From positions 1 to 8,674 of the forward strand of contig JAKIUX010000024.1 in NCBI GenBank assembly GCA_021647345.1: a DNA stretch of 8,674 nucleotides, given 5' to 3'. Under the pieces are notes generated by a model, which worked only from the letters and a program-made list of their open reading frames with translations, was not told the DNA's origin and searched no databases. This stretch comes from Hydrogenimonas sp. GTDB taxonomy: Bacteria; Campylobacterota; Campylobacteria; Campylobacterales; Hydrogenimonadaceae. Position numbers and translations under genes: made by a program. Shown here piece after piece: positions 5,309-8,674 of the stretch. The stretch's first letter is position 1. Each line of letters starts with the position of its first letter.

Positions 5309-6492
5309 TTTACAAAAACCTCCGATCCTTGGCCCTTTTTAGACTCTATTTTTACATCCAAATTGTATTCGCTTGCTATCATTGCTACAATATTTAGGCC
5401 TATTCCGAAGCCTCCGGCCCCACTTTTGAACCGCTTGTAGCGTTTAAACGCCTCTGCAATCTCTTTTTTCTCCATTCCTATTCCCGTGTCTTTGATAACC
5501 AGCTCTTTGGGATGCAAAGCTATATAGACGGTTCCGCCTCTTCTGTTGTATTTAATGGCATTAGATAGGAGATTGTCTATTAGGCGTGCAAGCTTTGCCG
5601 GATCTATAAAGAGTTTCACTCCCGGCTGAATATCTGTCTTGAATGTGATTTTTTTAGACTCTCCAAGTATCTTGAAGTACTCTATACGCTCTTTTAAAAG
5701 AGCGCTAACGTCTGTATCTCTATCTTCTGAGACAATTTGATGATCGAGTGCAAGATAGGTAAGGTCTTGGTAGATAGTGCTTATAGTTCGAGCGCCTATC
5801 TCTATACGTCTAATTTTTCTTGCAGTTTTCTCGTCAAGCCTCTTTTGATCTATCATCTCTATGTTGCTGAGTATCGCACTTACAGGAGTGTTTAGTTCGT
5901 GGGTTGTATCTTTTATAAAACGATCGAGCAGATGTATCGCCTCTCTCATCGGCGATAGAAAAAGGCGCATCAAAACGACTCCTGCAGCCATAAATATAAA
6001 AAGTAGAACCCCTCCGTAGAGAAGGATGTTTCTCCAAGCCTCTTTAAACCAAACTTTGTCATCGTCGATCTCTACGACGGTATATTTGGTGCCAAGATAG
6101 TAGGAGTCAAGAACATGTATATACTGTATCACTCCGTCGGTGGTATAGATCACTTTGTCGAGTTGAACGCCTTGCGGATCTTTTAGGGTAGAGAATATCT
6201 GGACATGGTCAGCATCATATATGGCGGAACGGTAGAGAGAGTTTCTTGGGTATGTTCTGTAGCGATCGAAGTATATGTGCAGCAGCTTTAGGCCGTCTAT
6301 GAGCTCTTTGGAGTACTCTTCAAGCTCCAGCCGTTTGGTTTGAAGCATAAGATCTTTTTGGAGTTTAAAATATATGGTTGAGCCTAAAATGAGTATCATT
6401 AGCACAAGAAATGAGTAGAGTCCTATAAATCGAATGAGCGTTATACGCTCGCTACGGTTGATACCTGTAGCCGTAACGTTTGATGCTGACAA
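5296..6492 (-). CDS. Sensor histidine kinase, inner membrane
   Basis: Partner kinase of the response regulator just upstream. From the TTG start it has 398 residues: membrane helix 19-42, a periplasmic domain of about 110 residues (43-152) without cysteines or a known sensor motif, membrane helix about 155-178, then almost at once the dimerisation helix with phospho-acceptor His198 in TTHELNTP. No HAMP domain intervenes. The ATP-binding domain is complete: N box NLLSNAIKYN (307-316), G1 DTGIGM (335-340), and G2 GFGIGL (361-366). The start is TTG at 6492, 41 nt inside the regulator gene, with GGAAAGAG a few bases upstream. The next in-frame starts (GTG, ATG at residues 30 and 32) would cut into the first membrane helix, so TTG is preferred. 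The signal is unknown; the neighbouring haem and thioredoxin genes suggest redox or envelope stress. Confidence 0.92.
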   Translation of the reverse strand: MSASNVTATGINRSERITLIRFIGLYSFLVLMILILGSTIYFKLQKDLMLQTKRLELEEYSKELIDGLKLLHIYFDRYRTYPRNSLYRSAIYDADHVQIFSTLKDPQGVQLDKVIYTTDGVIQYIHVLDSYYLGTKYTVVEIDDDKVWFKEAWRNILLYGGVLLFIFMAAGVVLMRLFLSPMREAIHLLDRFIKDTTHELNTPVSAILSNIEMIDQKRLDEKTARKIRRIEIGARTISTIYQDLTYLALDHQIVSEDRDTDVSALLKERIEYFKILGESKKITFKTDIQPGVKLFIDPAKLARLIDNLLSNAIKYNRRGGTVYIALHPKELVIKDTGIGMEKKEIAEAFKRYKRFKSGAGGFGIGLNIVAMIASEYNLDVKIESKKGQGSEVFVKWDV

Positions 6493-7123
6493 TTTTCTCT
6501 TTCCCGATTATTTTTCTTAAGTTTTTTATGTAGGTTCTCAGAGAGGATTCGCTTGGTGTCTCTTCGTAGCTCCACAGATGATCATAGATCGTCTCATGCC
6601 CTATCACCTCGCCCGCTTTGCTCAAAAAGAGTTTGAGAAGAGTCAACTCTTTTGGCTGTAAAGATACCGGTTCATCGTTTTTATATAGTGTGCTTCCGAC
6701 TGTATCGAAGGTGATGCCTGGTGCTATCTCTATGCGCGCATTCGGTTTATGAGAAAAGTTTCGCTTAAGCAAAGACTCGATGCGCAAAAGAAGCTCTTTT
6801 AGAGCGAACGGCTTTCTGATATAGTCGTCGGCTCCACTCTCATACCCCTCTTCGAGACTCTCTAGAGTATCGAGCGAAGTGATGTAGATGGCCGGTGTAT
6901 CTACCCCCTCTTTGCGGGCAGCTTTCAAAAGCTCGAAACCGTTTATGCCGGGTACGTTTACATCAAGAAGAAGAAGGTCGTATCTATTTTCGTAAAGCCT
7001 CTCTTCAGCCTCCTCTCCTGTGTATGCGGTATCTACTTCAAACCCCTCATCTTCGAGAAACTCAGCTATAGTTTCACTCAAGTTGGTGTCATCTTCAAGA
7101 AGAAATACTCTATTTTTCGACAT
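6452..7123 (-). CDS. OmpR/PhoB-family response regulator
   Basis: DNA-binding regulator phosphorylated by the kinase encoded downstream. The 223 residues are the normal length for the family. The receiver domain (1-118) has the acidic pocket Glu10/Asp11, phospho-acceptor Asp54 in LLLLDVNVPG, Thr82, the switch aromatic Tyr101 and Lys104 in RKPF. The winged-helix effector domain (about 127-222) shows LQPKELTLLKLF, the recognition-helix region TPSESSLRTYIKNLRKII, and the wing ending KRYGYRY. Proteins of this type bind paired direct repeats with about 11-bp periodicity; one candidate is at 4934-4950. The ATG at 7123 overlaps the end of the upstream small-protein gene by 14 nt, and the 3' end overlaps the kinase start by 41 nt. 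All three are therefore on one message. Confidence 0.93.
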   Translation of the reverse strand: MSKNRVFLLEDDTNLSETIAEFLEDEGFEVDTAYTGEEAEERLYENRYDLLLLDVNVPGINGFELLKAARKEGVDTPAIYITSLDTLESLEEGYESGADDYIRKPFALKELLLRIESLLKRNFSHKPNARIEIAPGITFDTVGSTLYKNDEPVSLQPKELTLLKLFLSKAGEVIGHETIYDHLWSYEETPSESSLRTYIKNLRKIIGKEKIVSIKRYGYRYQP

Positions 7124-7331
7124 TTTTCAGCTCTTTAAGTTTCTCTTTGTAGGCGCGCTTCTCCTCTGGAGTCATAGATGCCTCTCTCTTTTTTAGCTCA
7201 TAAAGAATTAGAGCGATATTCTTTCCTCCGGGATGCAAAGAGGCTATGAGCTCCTGCGTGCTTCTTTCGGAGTAGTCTATGGCCCAAGAGAGGAGGGTGA
7301 ATGCAGAAAGGGCCAGAAAGAGTTTTTTCAC
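7110..7331 (-). CDS. Small exported helical protein, DUF1104-like, upstream of the two-component pair
   Basis: A 73-residue precursor with a clear signal peptide (1-17, KK then LFLALSAFTLLSWA). The mature part of about 56 residues is a charged helical hairpin: DYSERSTQELIASL, then ALILYELKKREASMTPEEKRAYKEKLKELK. The pattern of STxELI followed by KR...MTPEEK resembles small Campylobacterota periplasmic proteins annotated DUF1104. It also loosely recalls CpxP/Spy-type proteins, which are encoded next to two-component systems and damp the sensor. That parallel is inference; there is no LTxxQ motif. The start is GTG at 7331, 4 nt after the thioredoxin stop. An ATG overlapping that stop (7336) runs into TGA after two codons and is not the start. 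It overlaps the regulator gene by 14 nt. Confidence 0.78.
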   Translation of the reverse strand: MKKLFLALSAFTLLSWAIDYSERSTQELIASLHPGGKNIALILYELKKREASMTPEEKRAYKEKLKELKNVEK

Positions 7332-7335
7332 GACA

Positions 7336-7770
7336 TTAACCTATATGGCGCGATACCATCTGGATAATCTGCTGCGCCGGAAGTGCACCGCTTACACGCT
7401 CAGCTTCCGCTTGGTTTTTAAAAATTATGATGGTAGGTATGCCCCGTATTCCAAAAGGTGCAGCAAGCTGCTGGTACTGCTCCGTATTCACCTTTGCAAA
7501 TTGCGCTTTTAACGGAAAGTGCTCTGCAGCCTCTTCGTATGCGGGCGCCATCATACGGCAGGGGCCGCACCATGGAGCCCAGAAATCTACCACAACGGGA
7601 ATATCGCTCTTTTGAATATGTGTTTGAAATGTTTCAGGAGCAAGCTCTATAGGATGTGTATCTAAAAGAGAGCCGTGGCAGTGGCCGCAGTTGGCTTTGT
7701 TGTAGTGATCTTTCAAAGGTATTCTGTTCACTTTGTGGCAGTGAGGGCACACTACATGGATAGTAGACAT
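7336..7770 (-). CDS. trxC: Thioredoxin 2 with N-terminal zinc ribbon
   Basis: Cytoplasmic disulfide reductase recycled by thioredoxin reductase. At 144 residues it matches the TrxC length (about 139-147). The N-terminal module has two CxxC pairs, CPHC (8-11) and CGHC (28-31), that bind zinc in TrxC proteins. The thioredoxin fold follows, with active site WCGPC (67-71), the buried-acid position Asp62 in VVVDFWAPW, and cis-proline Pro112 in GIRGIPT. There is no signal peptide. The ATG at 7770 has AAAAAGGAG about 7 nt upstream. It is the first gene of the leftward cluster and lies 4 nt from the small exported protein gene. No clear promoter is seen in the 30 nt between the ribosome site and the repeat island, so the message may start inside the island; TATGAT on the minus strand at 7886-7881 is one candidate. 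Confidence 0.93.
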   Translation of the reverse strand: MSTIHVVCPHCHKVNRIPLKDHYNKANCGHCHGSLLDTHPIELAPETFQTHIQKSDIPVVVDFWAPWCGPCRMMAPAYEEAAEHFPLKAQFAKVNTEQYQQLAAPFGIRGIPTIIIFKNQAEAERVSGALPAQQIIQMVSRHIG

Positions 7771-7798
7771 GGTTGACTCCTTTTTATTTGTTTGATAC

Positions 7799-7823
7799 GC
7801 CGTCAGAGCGAAGCCCCGACGGC
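7799..7823 (-). repeat. Repeat A, copy 1: GTAG-footed hairpin in front of trxC
   Basis: On the minus strand GCCGTCGGGG (7823-7814) pairs with CTCTGACGGC (7808-7799) around a CTTCG loop. This gives 10 bp with two G-U pairs; on the plus strand those positions are A-C mismatches. GTAG (7826-7823) sits at the 5' foot. The 22-bp core 7808-7829 is identical to 7917-7938. It lies 29 nt upstream of the trxC start and would be in its leader if transcription starts further up. Confidence 0.7.
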
Positions 7824-7831
7824 TACGCTAA

Positions 7832-7883
7832 CGCTGAGTTCTCCTCAGCGGAGGGCTCACGCGCAGCTAAACCGCGCTTTATC
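7832..7883 (+). repeat. Repeat B, copy 1
   Basis: A 52-bp unit repeated at 8028-8080 with one T inserted near its end and otherwise identical. It begins with a perfect hairpin, CGCTGAG (7832-7838) and CTCAGCG (7844-7850) with loop TTCTC. It ends with GCGC...GCGC followed by a T-containing tail, and copy 1 continues into ATATTTTTT. It starts only 2 nt after the end of repeat A copy 1. Confidence 0.85.
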
Positions 7884-7911
7884 ATATTTTTTGCCTTCGA
7901 CAAATACGCAA

Positions 7912-7938
7912 GTCGGGCGAAGCCCCGACGGCTACGCT
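7912..7938 (-). repeat. Repeat A, copy 2
   Basis: Positions 7917-7938 match 7808-7829 exactly (22 of 22), in the same orientation. GTCGGG (7912-7917) and CCCGAC (7924-7929) form a 6-bp hairpin with a 6-nt loop. On the minus strand GTAG (7935-7932) precedes it by two bases, as in REP elements. Confidence 0.75.
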
Positions 7939-7940
7939 GA

Positions 7941-7975
7941 TCGGACGTCCGACGGTGCCATCTTGGCACATCGTC
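7941..7975. repeat. Palindrome and hairpin inside the long repeat copy
   Basis: TCGGACGTCCGA (7941-7952) is a perfect 12-bp palindrome. Overlapping it, GACGGTGCCA (7951-7960) pairs with TGGCAC (7964-7969) and CGTC (7972-7975) around a TCT loop: a 10-bp stem with a 2-nt bulge. The two structures share GA at 7951-7952, so they could be alternatives. Confidence 0.65.
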
Positions 7976-7982
7976 GTCGTGC

Positions 7983-8024
7983 GAGCCGGCGAACGGGAAG
8001 CAGTTCCCCTTCGCTTTTTGGCTC
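7983..8024. repeat. Composite long hairpin inside the long repeat copy
   Basis: Three stacked helices are visible: GAGCC (7983-7987) with GGCTC (8020-8024), GCGAA (7989-7993) with TTCGC (8010-8014), and GGGAA (7995-7999) with TTCCC (8004-8008) around a GCAG loop. They are separated by a C opposite C and by a TTTTT bulge opposite one G. This totals 15 pairs in 42 nt. The other strand gives the same fold with G opposite G and AAAAA. Confidence 0.68.
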
Positions 8025-8027
8025 TCC

Positions 8028-8080
8028 CGCTGAGTTCTCCTCAGCGGAGGGCTCACGCGCAGCTAAACCGCGCTTTTATC
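8028..8080 (+). repeat. Repeat B, copy 2
   Basis: Second copy of the 52-bp unit of 7832-7883, with one extra T in its terminal T run. The hairpin arms CGCTGAG (8028-8034) and CTCAGCG (8040-8046) are conserved. Here it is separated from its repeat A by 89 bp (7939-8027) carrying two further hairpins, whereas in copy 1 the A and B units are 2 nt apart. Confidence 0.85.
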
Positions 8081-8157
8081 TGCAAAGATGTTGCAAAAGC
8101 GGATCTGTTTCTTTAAATCTCTACTGCCATTTTACCTCATTTTTTGGAGCTCTTTTG

Positions 8158-8163
8158 TACAAT
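8158..8163 (+). promoter_or_regulatory. -10 element of the aminotransferase gene
   Basis: TACAAT (5 of 6 consensus positions), 24 nt before the TTG start, preceded by a T-rich stretch (8128-8156). There is no good -35, which is common in Campylobacterota promoters that rely on upstream T-rich periodicity. The ribosome site AAGGA (8176-8180) follows. Confidence 0.42.
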
Positions 8164-8187
8164 AGGTATCAAAAAAAGGATAATAGG

Positions 8188-8674
8188 TTGCAATTTGAGA
8201 CCTACCCGTTTGAAAAACTTGCCAAACTTTTAGAGGGCGTTGAGCCATCTATAGAGTACGAGCCTATCGCTCTTACCATAGGAGAGCCGCAGTTTCCCAC
8301 ACCCTCCTTTATAACGGAGGAGCTTTGCAAAAAGGCCAATCTGCTTAAAAAGTACCCCAAAACCTCCGGAGAGCCTGAGCTCAAGGAGGCTATGAGAGGG
8401 TTTGTAAAGAGACGCTTTCATATAGAGCTAGACGACTCGCAGATAATCCCGACATTTGGAACAAGAGAGTTGCTTTTTAACTTTCCGCAGTTTCTGCTCT
8501 CAGGCAAAAGTGAGCCGAAGATGGCTTTTACGAACCCATTCTATCAGATATATGAGGGGGCTGCTATCGCTTCAAAGTCGAAGGTTGTTTACCTGAATCT
8601 GCTAAAAGAGAGGAACTTTTTGCCAAAAATAGATGAGTGTGAGCTCTCGGAGTGCGATCTTGTCATTTTGAACT
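8188..8674 (+). CDS. dapC: Succinyldiaminopimelate aminotransferase, N-terminal part (truncated by window edge)
   Basis: PLP-dependent class I/II aminotransferase. In this Campylobacterota-type subfamily it converts N-succinyl-2-amino-6-oxopimelate to N-succinyl-LL-diaminopimelate, for lysine and the cell-wall peptide. 162 residues are present. Residues 1-40 carry the subfamily start QFETYPFEKL and IALTIGEPQFPTP. KYPKTSGEPELKEA (54-67) and FGTRELLFNFPQ (90-101, cofactor-phosphate region) follow, then the substrate/cofactor stretch NPFYQIYEGAA (116-126). The sequence stops at CDLVILN, just before the expected SPNNPTG motif; the PLP lysine lies beyond the window. The start is TTG at 8188, supported by AAAAAAAGGA ending 7 nt upstream. 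No earlier or nearby in-frame ATG exists. It diverges from trxC across the repeat island. The enzyme name rests on my recall of the subfamily; the aminotransferase fold is certain. Confidence 0.87.
   Translation, partial: MQFETYPFEKLAKLLEGVEPSIEYEPIALTIGEPQFPTPSFITEELCKKANLLKKYPKTSGEPELKEAMRGFVKRRFHIELDDSQIIPTFGTRELLFNFPQFLLSGKSEPKMAFTNPFYQIYEGAAIASKSKVVYLNLLKERNFLPKIDECELSECDLVILN

Larger units (their letters stand above)
7771..8187. other. Gene-free spacer holding a GC-rich structured repeat island
   Basis: 417 bp between the divergent trxC and aminotransferase genes. No convincing gene is present. Positions 7799-8080 are visibly richer in GC than everything around them and consist of direct repeats and hairpins, listed separately. 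8081-8187 is ordinary AT-rich sequence with the aminotransferase promoter. The minus-strand open frame at 7823-8056 is a by-product of the repeats. Confidence 0.8.

Noticed and set aside
7823..8056. Minus-strand open frame of 77 codons with a GTG start across the repeat island
   Set aside because: It is made of the A, X and B repeats. Its translation is a low-complexity Arg/Ser-rich string with no fold or motif, and it has no ribosome site. GC-rich palindromic DNA readily lacks stops.
7799..8080. CRISPR array
   Set aside because: There are only two copies of each unit, with unequal spacers (28 and 89 bp) and repeats of unlike length. No cas genes are in view.
7799..8080. Insertion sequence or transposon remnant with terminal inverted repeats
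   Set aside because: The repeats are direct, not inverted. No transposase fragment is readable and no target-site duplication is seen. A REP-like family fits better.
4205..8187. tRNA, rRNA or other known RNA genes
   Set aside because: No cloverleaf with a TTC-type arm or CCA end was found in the spacers, and the hairpins of the island do not match tRNA geometry.

Overview
The window looks like chromosomal DNA of a free-living Campylobacterota (Epsilonproteobacteria) species. The evidence is the recognisable Campylobacterota-type DapC aminotransferase, small c553-type cytochromes, an orphan OmpR/histidine-kinase pair next to a CXXCH protein, a sigma-28 promoter in front of a chemoreceptor gene, moderate-to-low GC, and clear AAGGAG-type ribosome sites. 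The genus cannot be fixed from the sequence; a Hydrogenimonas-, Sulfurovum- or Sulfurimonas-like lineage is only a guess.

Layout. 1-926 (-): N-terminal 308 residues of a methyl-accepting chemotaxis protein, cut by the window edge, with a near-perfect flagellar sigma-28 promoter at 973-999. 1088-1990 (-): AEC-family permease. It diverges from a two-gene (+) unit (2034-2632) encoding a small charged protein and a small two-helix membrane protein, both of unknown function. A symmetric hairpin at 2649-2675 separates these from a convergent truncated haemoglobin gene (2684-3166, -). 3260-4156 (+): a DEDDh 3'-5' exonuclease carrying two copies of the ExoX-type C-terminal domain.

4205-7770 (-) is the most cohesive part, seven genes on one strand. 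In transcription order they are thioredoxin 2 (trxC), a small exported protein, an OmpR-type response regulator, a sensor kinase, a one-haem CXXCH protein, an exported protein that looks like a cytochrome without its haem motif, and a cytochrome c553. The first five are packed with gaps of a few bases or overlaps of 13-41 nt. The last two each have their own promoter-like sequence. Together they suggest an envelope redox or electron-transport regulon controlled by its own two-component system; the signal and targets are not visible here.

7771-8187 has no convincing gene. It holds a GC-rich, strongly structured island (about 7799-8080) made of two tandem copies of a modular repeat (A-B, then A-X-B) with nested hairpins. 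The A hairpins carry a GTAG tetranucleotide at the 5' foot on the minus strand, as in REP elements. This is the least explained DNA in the window. 8188-8674 (+): the first 162 residues of succinyldiaminopimelate aminotransferase (lysine/peptidoglycan synthesis), starting at TTG and cut by the window edge.
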